Below, piece after piece: positions 42,882 to 51,697 of a DNA stretch of 64,000 nt; position 1 is the stretch's first letter, and every line of letters begins with the position of its first letter. The notes below the pieces were generated by a model. It was not told where the DNA came from, ran no database searches, and saw only the letters and a program-made list of their open reading frames with translations. The stretch covers positions 62,001 to 126,000 of the forward strand of contig NZ_NINX01000040.1 in assembly GCF_002188635.1 (NCBI RefSeq), given 5' to 3'. Source of the stretch: Pigmentiphaga sp. NML030171 (GTDB taxonomy: Bacteria > Pseudomonadota > Gammaproteobacteria > Burkholderiales > Burkholderiaceae_B). The position numbers and the translations under genes are program-made.

Positions 42882-44282
42882 TTACAGGGCGCGCACGTCG
42901 ACGAAGCGGCCGGCGATGGCCGCGGCGGCCGCCATCGCGGGGCTGACGAGGTGCGTGCGTCCGCCGGCGCCCTGCCGGCCTTCGAAATTGCGGTTGGAGG
43001 TCGAGGCGCAGCGCTCCCCCGGCGAAAGCCGGTCGGCGTTCATCGCCATGCACATGGAACAGCCGGACTCGCGCCATTCGAAGCCGGCGTCGATGAAGAC
43101 GCGGTCCAGGCCTTCCTGTTCCGCCTGCGCCTTCACCAGTCCGGAACCCGGCACCACCATCGCGAGCCGGATGTTCGGCGCCTTGCTGCGGCCCTTGACC
43201 ACGGCGGCGGCGGCGCGCAGGTCCTCGATGCGCGAGTTGGTGCACGAACCGATGAACACCTTGTCCAGGGGAATGTCGGCGATGGGCGTATTGGCCGCCA
43301 GTCCCATGTAGGCCAGCGCCTTGCGCATCCCTTCGCGCCGGACCGGATCGGCTTCGGCGTCGGGGTCCGGTACCCTGCCATCCACGGCCACGACCATCTC
43401 GGGAGAAGTGCCCCAGGTCACCTGCGGCACGATGGACGCCGCATCGATCTCCACCACCGTGTCGAACACCGCGTCCTCGTCCGAACGCAGCGTGCGCCAC
43501 CAGGCCACGGCCTGGTCCCACTGCGCGCCCGACGGCGCGAACGGCCGGCCGCGCAGGTAGTCGATGGTGGTGTCGTCCACCGCGATCATGCCGGCCCGCG
43601 CGCCGGCCTCGATGGACATGTTGCAGATGGTCATGCGGCCTTCCATGGACAGCGCGCGTATGGTCGAGCCCGCGTATTCGATGGCGTGGCCGGTGGCGCC
43701 CGCGGCGCCTATCCTGCCGATCAGCGCCAGCACGATGTCCTTGGCCACCACGCCGGACTGCAGCATGCCTTCCACGCGCACCAGCATGGATTTCATCTTG
43801 CGCGCAATCAGCGTCTGCGTGGCCAGCACGTGCTCGACTTCCGAGGTGCCGATGCCGTGCGCCAGGCAGGCGAAGGCCCCGTGCGTGCTCGTGTGGGAAT
43901 CCCCGCACACCACCGTCATGCCGGGCAGCGTCGCGCCCTGCTCGGGACCGACCACGTGCTCGATGCCCTGGCGGCGGTCCTGCATGCCGAAGAAGGTCAG
44001 GCCGAAGGTGCGGGCGTTGTCCTCCAGCGCGCCCACCTGCGCGCGCGAGAACGGATCGTCGATACCCTGGCTGCGGTCGGTGGTGGGAACGTTGTGGTCG
44101 GCGATCGCCAGACAGGAATCGGCGCGCCACGGCGCGCGGCCGGCCAGCCGCAGGCCCTCGAAGGCCTGCGGGCTCGACACCTCGTTGATCAGGTGCCGGT
44201 CGATGTACAAGAGGCAGGTGCCGTCGGGTTCGGCGGCGAAGGCGTGCGTGTCCCAGAGTTTATCGTAGAGCGTGCGCGGCAT
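42882..44282 (-). CDS. leuC: 3-isopropylmalate dehydratase large subunit (LeuC-family)
   Basis: This 466-residue aconitase-fold subunit starts [20 protein letters not shown] and contains [32 protein letters not shown], the cluster ligands in [20 protein letters not shown] and [13 protein letters not shown], and the final [20 protein letters not shown]. The ATG at 44282 gives the normal LeuC N-terminus and has AAGG 9 nt upstream. It is the first gene of leuC-leuD-lysR, divergent from the two-domain aconitase at 44476. Confidence 0.93.
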   Translation of the reverse strand: MPRTLYDKLWDTHAFAAEPDGTCLLYIDRHLINEVSSPQAFEGLRLAGRAPWRADSCLAIADHNVPTTDRSQGIDDPFSRAQVGALEDNARTFGLTFFGMQDRRQGIEHVVGPEQGATLPGMTVVCGDSHTSTHGAFACLAHGIGTSEVEHVLATQTLIARKMKSMLVRVEGMLQSGVVAKDIVLALIGRIGAAGATGHAIEYAGSTIRALSMEGRMTICNMSIEAGARAGMIAVDDTTIDYLRGRPFAPSGAQWDQAVAWWRTLRSDEDAVFDTVVEIDAASIVPQVTWGTSPEMVVAVDGRVPDPDAEADPVRREGMRKALAYMGLAANTPIADIPLDKVFIGSCTNSRIEDLRAAAAVVKGRSKAPNIRLAMVVPGSGLVKAQAEQEGLDRVFIDAGFEWRESGCSMCMAMNADRLSPGERCASTSNRNFEGRQGAGGRTHLVSPAMAAAAAIAGRFVDVRAL

Positions 44283-44475
44283 GCGGTGTAGCCTTTTCAT
44301 CATGAACCGCTTCATTCTAGGAGTGGCGCGTTGTTCGAGAGATGATGAATCGAGATGGCTGCCGTCGCGGCGGAAACCGGTTTGCAACGATTTCGCCGAT
44401 GGAGATGCCAGCCATGCCCATTTGATGCTTCATGAGCGTTCCGAACCTCTCTACAGTGCGGAAAAGGAGTCGTTC

Positions 44476-46404
44476 ATGCAAGACAGCATCCGTTTCGAGG
44501 GCCGCGTGCTTTACCTGTCGCGCGATCCGTCCTGTATCCGCCGCCAGCTGGCCGGCGAATCCGTTTCGCTCGCCCAGGCCGGACCGCTGCGCGACGACGT
44601 GTCGACCGACGAGATCACGCCGGTCACGACCATGCTGGTGTACGACGAGCGCCTGGGCCGCTATCCCTACGTGGGGTTGAAGGCCGGCGACGAGCTGCCC
44701 ATAGGCGAGGACGCCGTGCGCCGGGGCGGCTTCGGCATCACGGTGGCGGGCAAGCGCTACGGCAAGGGTTCGTCGCGCGAGCACAGCCCGCTGGCCGAGC
44801 TGTCGGCCGGCATACGGCTGATCGTGGCCGAGAGTTTCGAGCGCATCTATCAGCAGAACTGCGACAACATCGGCATCCTGACCACGACGGACTTCGACGT
44901 GCTGCGCCGGATCGAGGCCGGCGAGTCCATTCCCATCGAACTGTTCCTGAAGGGCCGCGACGCGCTGACCCAGGCCATCATCCGCAGCGGCGGGCTGATG
45001 GCCTACAGCCGGCAGGCGCTGCGGGCCGACACGGCTTCCACGCCGCGCGCCCCGGGCAAGGGGCTGACGCTGGTCGAGAAGATCATCCACCGGCACCTGC
45101 ACCCGGACACCGTGGACGCCGGACGCGGCAGCGGCGTGTTCATCCGCGCCGACTGGCGCTTCAGCCACGACTATTTCACCGGCATGAGCGCGCACCTGAT
45201 GCACCTGGCCTACGGCAAGCCGGCGCCGCTGCGCGATCCGGACCGCATCGTGGCCTTCCACGACCATCTGGTCCTGGCGCCGCAAAGCGTGCCGCACGTC
45301 AAGGGTGGCCTCCTGCCGCGCGTGGCGACCCTGGTGCAGGGACACCATGATTTCATCGACGATTATCCGGTGCGCCACTACGGCCAGTTGCCCGACGGCA
45401 GCGGGTCGGAGGGCATCTGCCATGCGTTGATGGCCGAGCGCCACGCGCTGCCGGGCGAGGTCGTGGCCGGCACCGATTCGCATACGCCGCATGCCGGCGC
45501 GCTGGGCTGCCTGGCGTTCGGCGTGGGCTCGACCGACATGGCCAACAGCTGGGCCACCGGCTACGTTCGCTGCAAGGTGCCGGAGACCCTGCGCGTGGAG
45601 GTCTCGGGCACGCTGGCGCCCGGCGTCACGGCCAAGGATATCGTGCTGGTGCTGCTGCGGTCCGAGGCCGTGCGCAACGGCGAGGCCATCGGCGCGGTGT
45701 TCGAATACGGAGGCGAGGCGGTGCGCGCCATGTCGGTGGACGAGCGCGCCACGCTGACCAACATGGTGGCCGAGCTGGGCGGGTTCACCGGCATCGTCGA
45801 GCCCGACGAACGTACCGTGGCCTTCCTGAAGGAACGGCGCGGCATCGACTTCGCGCTGGAGGACTGGATGGCCAGCGATGCGGACGCCGCCTACCGCCGC
45901 GTGATCCACATCGACGGCGCGGACGTGCGGCCCATGGCGGCCCGCCCGGGCGATCCTGGCAACGGCGTGGCCATCGCCGAGCTGGACGGCGACGTGGCGG
46001 TCGACATTGCCTACGGCGGTTCCTGTACCGGCGGCAAGCGCGCCGATTTCGACGCCTACCACGAGGTCCTGAAATGGGGCCTGGACCAGGGGCTGCGCAT
46101 CGCGCCGCACACCCGCTTCTACCTGCAGTTCGGCACGATGGAGGTCAAGCGCTATTGCGAGCAGCGCGGCTACCTGGACGTTTTCGAGCGTGCCGGCGTG
46201 GAACTGGTGATGCCGGGCTGCGGCTCGTGCGCCAATTGCGGGCCGGGCCAGTCGACTTCGGCCTCGCAGGTCACGATCAGCGCGATCAACCGCAATTTCC
46301 CGGGCCGCTCGGGGCCCGGGAGCGTGTGGCTGGCCAGTCCGTATTCGGTGGCCGCCAGCGCGCTGGCGGGCCGGATCGTGGACTATGGACAGCTGCGGAG
46401 ATAG
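44476..46404 (+). CDS. Aconitase-family hydratase with the swivel (LeuD-like) domain at the N-terminus
   Basis: The protein has 642 residues. Residues 1 to about 190 form a LeuD-like swivel domain (DDVSTDEITPVTTMLVYDER, substrate loop YGKGSSREHSPLAE, QQNCDNIGILTTTD). Residues about 195-642 form the LeuC-like catalytic domains (GTDSHTPHAGALGCLAFGVG, cluster Cys in YGGSCTGGKRADF and in PGCGSCANCGPGQS). This order is the reverse of AcnA and recalls AcnB, but without AcnB's N-terminal HEAT-like domain and about 220 residues shorter. GAAAAGGAG precedes the ATG. It is divergent from leuCD. The true substrate (citrate, methylcitrate, citramalate or other) is unknown. Confidence 0.85.
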   Translation: MQDSIRFEGRVLYLSRDPSCIRRQLAGESVSLAQAGPLRDDVSTDEITPVTTMLVYDERLGRYPYVGLKAGDELPIGEDAVRRGGFGITVAGKRYGKGSSREHSPLAELSAGIRLIVAESFERIYQQNCDNIGILTTTDFDVLRRIEAGESIPIELFLKGRDALTQAIIRSGGLMAYSRQALRADTASTPRAPGKGLTLVEKIIHRHLHPDTVDAGRGSGVFIRADWRFSHDYFTGMSAHLMHLAYGKPAPLRDPDRIVAFHDHLVLAPQSVPHVKGGLLPRVATLVQGHHDFIDDYPVRHYGQLPDGSGSEGICHALMAERHALPGEVVAGTDSHTPHAGALGCLAFGVGSTDMANSWATGYVRCKVPETLRVEVSGTLAPGVTAKDIVLVLLRSEAVRNGEAIGAVFEYGGEAVRAMSVDERATLTNMVAELGGFTGIVEPDERTVAFLKERRGIDFALEDWMASDADAAYRRVIHIDGADVRPMAARPGDPGNGVAIAELDGDVAVDIAYGGSCTGGKRADFDAYHEVLKWGLDQGLRIAPHTRFYLQFGTMEVKRYCEQRGYLDVFERAGVELVMPGCGSCANCGPGQSTSASQVTISAINRNFPGRSGPGSVWLASPYSVAASALAGRIVDYGQLRR

Positions 46405-46414
46405 ACGCCGAACC

Positions 46415-46681
46415 CTATTTCTTCATGCCGTCCTTCGACATGGTGTCCTTCTTCATGTCGTCCTTCTTCATGCCGTCGTGCTTCATCTTGTCGCCGGCCA
46501 TGGCATCTTTCTTCATGTCGTCCTTCTTCATCGCGTCCTTGGCGGGCGCGGTTTGGGACATGGCGTCCTTGCCCATGCCGTCCTTGGCCATGTTGTCCTT
46601 GCCCATGCTATCGGCGGCGTGGGCCGTGACGGCGGCCAGGGCCATGCCCAGGGAAAGAACGAGAGGGGTCAGTTTCTTCAT
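46415..46681 (-). CDS. Secreted Met-rich MXKDX pentapeptide-repeat protein
   Basis: This 88-residue protein has a clean signal peptide (KKLTPLVLSLGMALAAVTAH, cleavage AHA/A). The mature 66 residues consist of pentad repeats of the form M-X-K-D-X (MGKDN, MAKDG, MKKDD, MSKDG and so on), with 12 methionines, many Lys/Asp, one His, no Cys and no aromatics. It matches the family described as pentapeptide MXKDX repeat proteins, of unknown function. It is encoded 65 bp downstream of the YedY/MsrP-like molybdoenzyme on the same strand. By analogy with MrpX of Azospira it may be a sacrificial methionine pool recycled by that enzyme. Confidence 0.88.
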   Translation of the reverse strand: MKKLTPLVLSLGMALAAVTAHAADSMGKDNMAKDGMGKDAMSQTAPAKDAMKKDDMKKDAMAGDKMKHDGMKKDDMKKDTMSKDGMKK

Positions 46682-46746
46682 GCGTCGCTCCTTGAAGCGT
46701 GGGTCGAAAGAGGGCGCGGGGAATCCGCGCCGTATGGAACCTCGGC

Positions 46747-47532
46747 TCAGCTGCCGCCGAACCAGTTGTATCCCTGGTCTTCCCAGTACCCGCCCGGATA
46801 GGCGTTGGTGACGAAAATCGCCTGGACGTGCTTGGGATTCTTGTAGCCAAGCTTGGTCGGCATGCGCAGCTTCATGGGAAAACCGTATTCGCGTGGCAGC
46901 GTGCGCCCGTCGTAGCTCAACGTGAGCAGCGTCTGCGGATGCAGGGCCGTCGCCATGTCGATGCTGGTGTAGTAGTCGTCCGCGCACTTGAAGCCCACGT
47001 ATCGGGCGCCGGTGTCGGCGCCGATGCGGGCCAGGAAGTCCGAGAAGCGCACGCCGCCCCAGCGGCCGATGGCGCTCCAGCCCTCCACGCAGATGTGCCG
47101 GGTGATCTGCTCGGCCTGGGGCAGGGCCCGCAAGTCGGCCAGGCGCCATGGCCGGCGGTCGGCCACGCGGCCGGCAATCTCGAGCCGGTAGTCCGCCTCG
47201 TTCACCTCGGGGGCGTCTTCCACGCCGTAATAGGCGTTGAAGGGAAAGGGGCGCGTGATCATGGACGCGGGATAGGTCGGCGCCAGGGCGTCCGGATCGA
47301 AAAGCCAGCCCTGCACCTTGTCGTTGAAACGGGAAACGGCCGACAGCGCCTGCTCGACACCGGCCTGGCCGGTGATCTCGCAGCCCGACAGCAGGGCCAG
47401 CCCGCCCAGGGACAGCGTGCGGGTCAGGAAGGCCCGCCGCTCGGGCCGTTCGATCCGAGGGGCCAGCAGCCGCCGGGCTTCGCGCAACGCCAGGTCGGCA
47501 TCGGAGGCGGACAGGCGGGAACGTTTTTCCAT
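46747..47532 (-). CDS. YedY/MsrP-like molybdopterin-dependent oxidoreductase, exported
   Basis: The 261-residue sulfite-oxidase-fold enzyme has the Moco-binding cysteine at Cys148 in RHICVEGWSAIGRWGG, plus ITRPFPFNAYYG and FPMKLRMPTKLGYKNPKHVQ. The N-terminus carries a twin-arginine (Arg32-Arg33, ERRAFLTRTLSLGGLALLSG) followed by a lipobox cysteine (Cys51). It is therefore predicted to be Tat-exported and possibly lipid-anchored. It is 9 bp from the upstream b-type cytochrome gene. It likely reduces an oxidised periplasmic substrate such as methionine sulfoxide, taking electrons from the cytochrome. Confidence 0.88.
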   Translation of the reverse strand: MEKRSRLSASDADLALREARRLLAPRIERPERRAFLTRTLSLGGLALLSGCEITGQAGVEQALSAVSRFNDKVQGWLFDPDALAPTYPASMITRPFPFNAYYGVEDAPEVNEADYRLEIAGRVADRRPWRLADLRALPQAEQITRHICVEGWSAIGRWGGVRFSDFLARIGADTGARYVGFKCADDYYTSIDMATALHPQTLLTLSYDGRTLPREYGFPMKLRMPTKLGYKNPKHVQAIFVTNAYPGGYWEDQGYNWFGGS

Positions 47533-47541
47533 GGCCGTCCC

Positions 47542-48171
47542 CTACCTGCCCAGTACCATGGCGCGCAGGGTGCGCGGCACCAGCGCCACCATGGCCAGGT
47601 GCACGACCACGAATCCCACCAACGCGGCCATCGCGGCGAAATGCACGCGGCGCGCCATCTCGTAGCCGCCCATCAACTCGCGCAGCATGCCGAACTGCAC
47701 CGATTTCCACAGCACCAGGCCCGACACGACCAGCAGCGCGACATCGACCATGACGAACAGGTAGGCCAGGCGCTGTACCTGGTTGTACCGGCGCGGATCG
47801 TCGTGGCCCAGGCGGCCGCGCAGCGCCGCCGCCAGGTCGCGCAGCACGCCGCGGGGCGAAAGCGGCAGGAAGCGACGGAACAGGCGCCCGGTCGCCAGGT
47901 TCAGCGCGAGATAGGCCGCGCCGTTGCCGGCCAGCAGCCACATGGCCGCAAAATGCCATTGCAATGCGCCGGCCAGCCATCCGCCCAGGGTGACCGCCTC
48001 CGGGAACGTGAAGCCGAACAGCGGCGAGGCGTTGTAGATGCGCCATCCGCTCGCCACCATGACCAGCACGGCCAGCGCATTCAGGGCATGCGACATGCGC
48101 ACCCACGCGGGATGGACCGGGGGCAGGCGGGAAGCGGGGGGGTGAATCGCCGGGGTGGCCGTCGGGGACAT
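47542..48171 (-). CDS. Cytochrome b561/hydrogenase-type membrane cytochrome
   Basis: This 209-residue membrane protein has four main hydrophobic helices and conserved histidines at His28, His73, His177 and His191 placed to bind two b hemes (RMSHALN, QWHFAAMW, RRVHFAAM, VVHLAMV). This pattern fits the prokaryotic cytochrome b561/Ni-Fe hydrogenase b subunit family more than the YedZ/MsrQ ferric-reductase family. GGAG precedes the ATG at 48171. It would pass quinol electrons to the periplasmic molybdoenzyme encoded next. It is divergent from the two-component system. Confidence 0.85.
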   Translation of the reverse strand: MSPTATPAIHPPASRLPPVHPAWVRMSHALNALAVLVMVASGWRIYNASPLFGFTFPEAVTLGGWLAGALQWHFAAMWLLAGNGAAYLALNLATGRLFRRFLPLSPRGVLRDLAAALRGRLGHDDPRRYNQVQRLAYLFVMVDVALLVVSGLVLWKSVQFGMLRELMGGYEMARRVHFAAMAALVGFVVVHLAMVALVPRTLRAMVLGR

Positions 48172-48310
48172 GCGGGCTCTCCGTTCGAGGTTTGCCGCAT
48201 TGTTGGCCCCCCGCCATCCCGGAGTCCTCACGCAAACTTAAAATAAATGTGATGATTTCCCGCGCCGGGATTGGCGAGAATGCGGTCTACGGTTTTCTAC
48301 AGGCAGGCTC

Positions 48311-49039
48311 ATGGAACGGGTCAAGCGCGTCCTGATCGTCGAGGATGATGCCCATATCGCCGAACTGTTGCGCATGCACCTGCGCGACGAGGGCTATGCC
48401 GTCGAGCATGCGGCCGACGGCGAGCAGGGCATGCGCATGCTGGAGGGCGGGACCTGGGATGCGCTGGTCCTGGACCTGATGCTGCCTGGCGTGGACGGAC
48501 TGGAAATCTGCCGCCGGGCCCGGGCCATGGCGCGCTACACCCCCATCATCATCACCAGTGCGCGTTCCAGCGAAGTCCATCGTATCGTCGGACTGGAACT
48601 GGGCGCCGACGACTACCTCGCCAAGCCCTTCTCCTTGCTGGAGCTGGTGGCGCGCGTCAAGGCGCTGCTGCGCCGCGTGGACGCCCTGGCGCGCCATGCG
48701 CGCATCGAGGCGGGGTTGCTGTCGTTGCACGGCGTGGACCTGGATCCGCTGGCCCGCACGGCCCGGCTGAACGGCAGGGCCATCGACCTGACCCCGCGCG
48801 AGTTCGACCTGCTGGCCTTCTTCGTGCGGCATCCGGACAAGGTGTACTCGCGCATGGACCTGCTGGACGAAGTGTGGGGCTACCAGCACGACGGCTACGA
48901 ACACACGGTCAATACGCACATCAACCGCCTGCGCACCAAGATCGAGGACGACCCGTCCGAGCCGCGGCGCATCCTGACGGTATGGGGCCGAGGCTACAAG
49001 TTCGCCTCGGGCGTGCGGGACGAGGCCGCGGCGCCATGA
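48311..49039 (+). CDS. OmpR-family response regulator
   Basis: The 242-residue protein has a receiver domain with Glu11-Asp12-Asp13, phospho-acceptor Asp55 (ALVLDLMLPGVDG) and Lys in YLAKPFS. The winged HTH is LTPREFDLLAFFVRHPDKVY and YEHTVNTHINRLRTKIEDD. Its stop overlaps the kinase start (ATGA). It is divergent from the cytochrome-molybdoenzyme-MXKDX genes with a 139-bp shared promoter region, so it most likely controls them. Confidence 0.92.
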   Translation: MERVKRVLIVEDDAHIAELLRMHLRDEGYAVEHAADGEQGMRMLEGGTWDALVLDLMLPGVDGLEICRRARAMARYTPIIITSARSSEVHRIVGLELGADDYLAKPFSLLELVARVKALLRRVDALARHARIEAGLLSLHGVDLDPLARTARLNGRAIDLTPREFDLLAFFVRHPDKVYSRMDLLDEVWGYQHDGYEHTVNTHINRLRTKIEDDPSEPRRILTVWGRGYKFASGVRDEAAAP

Positions 49040-50499
49040 AACGCCTGTCGCTCACGCAGCGCCTGTCCCTGGTGTTCGCCGTGCTGCTGCTGGCCTGCAG
49101 CGGGATCTCGCTGCTGTTCCAGATCCAGGCCACGGCGCGCCACGAACAGGAGGTCGTGCAGCAGTTGTCCAGCGGGCTGGCGGCGCACATCGCCGGTACC
49201 GCGCAGTTGATGGACGCGGGCGGCTGGAAGCCGGATGCCGTGCGCGACCTGTTCGACAAGCTGATGGCGGTGAATCCCGCCGTCGAGCTCTACCTGCTCG
49301 ATCCCGACGGACGCATCGTCGGCCATGCGGCCCCGCCCGGCCGCCTTGTGCGCGATCACATCGACCTGGCACCGGTGCGCCGCCTGATGGCCGGCGCCGA
49401 ATTGCCCATACTCGGCGACGACCCCCGGAGCACGGACGCGCGCAAGGTGTTCAACGCCGCCCCGGTGCGCGTCGACGGCAAGGAAGCCGGCTACGTCTAC
49501 GTCATCCTGCAGGGCGAGACGCACGATGCGCTGGCCGCCGGGCTCGCCCGCCATTCGGTGTGGCGCATGACGGGTCTGGCCATGGGACTGGTCGCGCTGC
49601 TGGGACTGATCATGGGCCTCGTTGCCTTCCGCCTCATTACCCGCCCCTTGCGCGCACTGGCCGATACCGTGCGCGACTTCGACGCCGCCAGCGACGTGCC
49701 CGTGGTGGCGCCGGAGCCGGTGCCCGACGACGGCCGGCGCGACGAGATCGCTACGCTGCGCGCCGCCTTCGCGCAGATGAGCCGGCGCATCGCCGAGCAG
49801 TGGCGCGAACTGACCCGCCAGGACCAGCAGCGGCGGGAACTGGTCGCCAACATCTCGCACGACCTGCGCACCCCCCTGACCTCGCTGCATGGCTACCTGG
49901 AAACCCTGCGCGTGAAGGACGGTCTGTTGTCCCGGTGCGAGCGCCATCGCTACCTGGACATCGCGCTGGACCAGAGCCGCAAGGTCGGCGTGCTGGCGCA
50001 GGCGCTGTTCGAACTGGCGCGCCTGGAGTCGGGCCTGGTCCAGCCCGAGCGGGAAACCTTCGCCCTGCCCGACCTGGTGCAGGACGTCGTGCAGAAGTTC
50101 GAGCTGGCGGCCGAGGCGCGGGGCCAGCGCTTGCAGACCGAGATCCCGCCGGCATTGCCGCAGGTGCATGCCGACATCGCGATGATCGAGCGCGTGCTGA
50201 CCAACCTGCTGGACAACGCCATCCGCCACAATCCACCCGGCACGCAGATCACCGTGGGGCTGGCGGCGGCCGGCAACGGCGTGCGGGTGGACGTCCGTGA
50301 TACCGGAGCGGGTATCCCCGCGGCGCTGCGGCCCCGCCTGTTCAAGCGGATCCCCGCCTGGGGCCGCAAAGCGCAGGACAGCGGCGGGCTGGGGCTCATG
50401 ATCGTCCAGCGCATGCTCGCGCTGCATGGCAGCGACATCCGCCTGGTCGAAGACGGCGGACCCGGGACCGTGTTCCGGTTCAGGCTGGGAGTCGACTGA
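49036..50499 (+). CDS. Sensor histidine kinase of the molybdoenzyme-linked two-component system
   Basis: This 487-residue membrane kinase has TM1 near residues 10-28, a periplasmic sensor of about 145 residues, TM2 near 180-205, HAMP (FRLITRPLRALADTVRDF), and HisKA with His275 (VANISHDLRTPLTSLHGYLE). The HATPase domain has LTNLLDNAIRHNPPGTQ, VRDTGAGIP and SGGLGLMIVQRM. The signal is unknown. Its position opposite the Met-rich peptide and MsrP-like genes suggests an envelope oxidative or chlorine stress (inference). Confidence 0.92.
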   Translation: MKRLSLTQRLSLVFAVLLLACSGISLLFQIQATARHEQEVVQQLSSGLAAHIAGTAQLMDAGGWKPDAVRDLFDKLMAVNPAVELYLLDPDGRIVGHAAPPGRLVRDHIDLAPVRRLMAGAELPILGDDPRSTDARKVFNAAPVRVDGKEAGYVYVILQGETHDALAAGLARHSVWRMTGLAMGLVALLGLIMGLVAFRLITRPLRALADTVRDFDAASDVPVVAPEPVPDDGRRDEIATLRAAFAQMSRRIAEQWRELTRQDQQRRELVANISHDLRTPLTSLHGYLETLRVKDGLLSRCERHRYLDIALDQSRKVGVLAQALFELARLESGLVQPERETFALPDLVQDVVQKFELAAEARGQRLQTEIPPALPQVHADIAMIERVLTNLLDNAIRHNPPGTQITVGLAAAGNGVRVDVRDTGAGIPAALRPRLFKRIPAWGRKAQDSGGLGLMIVQRMLALHGSDIRLVEDGGPGTVFRFRLGVD

Positions 50500-50579
50500 A
50501 CGGCCGATAGGGCCGGGCGGCCCGCACGCATCCCTATCCGCCTACAATCGGCGGCATCACCGATGCTTCCCCTCGTGCC

Positions 50580-50939
50580 ATGGATACCTCCACCAAGCCC
50601 CGGTTCCAGTTCCGGCTGCGGGTCTACCGCGACGCTTCCATCGCGATCGGACCGGGCAAGATCGCGCTGCTGGAAGCCATTCTCGAGGCGGGCTCCATCA
50701 CCGCCGCCGCCCAGCAGATGGGCATGTCGTACCGCCGAGCCTGGCTGCTGGTGGACGAGTTGAACCGGTCCCTGCGCGAGCCCGCGGTCGAGAGCGCCGC
50801 CGGCGGGGCGCGCGGCGGCGGCACGGTCGTGACCGACGCGGGCCGCGAACTCATACGGCGCTACCGTTCGATCGAGGCCACCGCCCGCTCGGCCGCGGCC
50901 GAGGACATCGCCGCCATGGCAAGCATGCTCGTCGACTGA
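50580..50939 (+). CDS. ModE-like winged-HTH regulator lacking the molybdate-binding domains
   Basis: This 119-residue protein corresponds to the N-terminal DNA-binding half of ModE: IAIGPGKIALLEAILEAGSI, TAAAQQMGMSYRRAWLLVDE, then a wing ending TDAGRELIRRYRSIE. The C-terminal MOP/TOBE domains that bind molybdate in E. coli ModE are absent, so direct ligand sensing must differ. A TACAAT hexamer about 40 bp upstream may be the -10 box. It is the first gene before modB-modA-modC, 71 bp away. Confidence 0.85.
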   Translation: MDTSTKPRFQFRLRVYRDASIAIGPGKIALLEAILEAGSITAAAQQMGMSYRRAWLLVDELNRSLREPAVESAAGGARGGGTVVTDAGRELIRRYRSIEATARSAAAEDIAAMASMLVD

Positions 50940-51010
50940 CGCGAGTCCGGGCCCCGCCCGGCATTCGCTCGCGCTACCGTCCAGCCAGGATTCGCTGTAT
51001 TCTTCGGAAT

Positions 51011-51688
51011 ATGACGAATGCGCTGCTGGATTCCTTCGACGCTTTTCCGCTGATCCTGTCCCTGAAGGTCGCGGCCCTGGCCACCGTGCTGGCCCTGGTC
51101 GCGGGCGTGGGCCTGGGCTGGCTGTTCGCGCGCAAGCCGTTTCCGGGCAGTTCGATGGCCGAGGCCGTGTTCATGCTGCCGCTGGTGCTGCCGCCCACGG
51201 TCATCGGCTACGCCATCCTGCTGGCGGCGGGCCGGCGCAGCCCCCTGGGCCGCTGGATCTACGAGCACTTCGACTACACCATCATCTTCAGCTGGCACGG
51301 CGCGGTCGTGGCCTCGGCCATCGTCGCCCTGCCGCTGGTCCTGAAGTCGGCCAGCGCCGCATTCGGCGGCATCGACCGTACCCTGGAAGCCGCCGCCAGC
51401 ACGCTGGGCCAGTCGCGCTGGTCGGTGTTCGTGCGCGTGACCCTGCCGCTGGCCTGGCCGGGCATCCTGGCCGGCACCCTGCTGGCTTTCGCGCGCGCCA
51501 TGGGCGAGTTCGGCGCCTCGCTGATGGTGGCGGGCTCGATTCCCCAACGCACGCAAACGCTTTCCATGGCCATCTACGACGCCACGCAGGCGGGGCAGGA
51601 CGACCTGGCCCTGCTGCTGGTGCTCATCACCTCGGCCATTTCCATCGCCATCCTGGTGGCCTGCAACCGCTATCTGTCGCTACGCTGA
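51011..51688 (+). CDS. modB: Molybdate ABC transporter permease
   Basis: This 225-residue inner-membrane permease has about five helices. The ModB motif FMLPLVLPPTVIGYAILLAA and the EAA loop EAAASTLGQSRWSVFVRVTL are clear. The order modB-modA-modC differs from the common modABC but is seen in several betaproteobacteria (from memory). With ModA and ModC it imports molybdate for molybdenum cofactor, which the molybdoenzyme encoded 3.5 kb upstream would need. Confidence 0.92.
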   Translation: MTNALLDSFDAFPLILSLKVAALATVLALVAGVGLGWLFARKPFPGSSMAEAVFMLPLVLPPTVIGYAILLAAGRRSPLGRWIYEHFDYTIIFSWHGAVVASAIVALPLVLKSASAAFGGIDRTLEAAASTLGQSRWSVFVRVTLPLAWPGILAGTLLAFARAMGEFGASLMVAGSIPQRTQTLSMAIYDATQAGQDDLALLLVLITSAISIAILVACNRYLSLR

Positions 51689-51697
51689 AGGAACCCC

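Noticed and set aside
46415-46620. Short-period DNA repeat (about 15 nt) considered as a CRISPR or satellite array
   Set aside because: The period equals five codons and the repeat is explained by the MXKDX pentapeptides of a secreted protein. There are no spacers of unrelated sequence and no cas genes.
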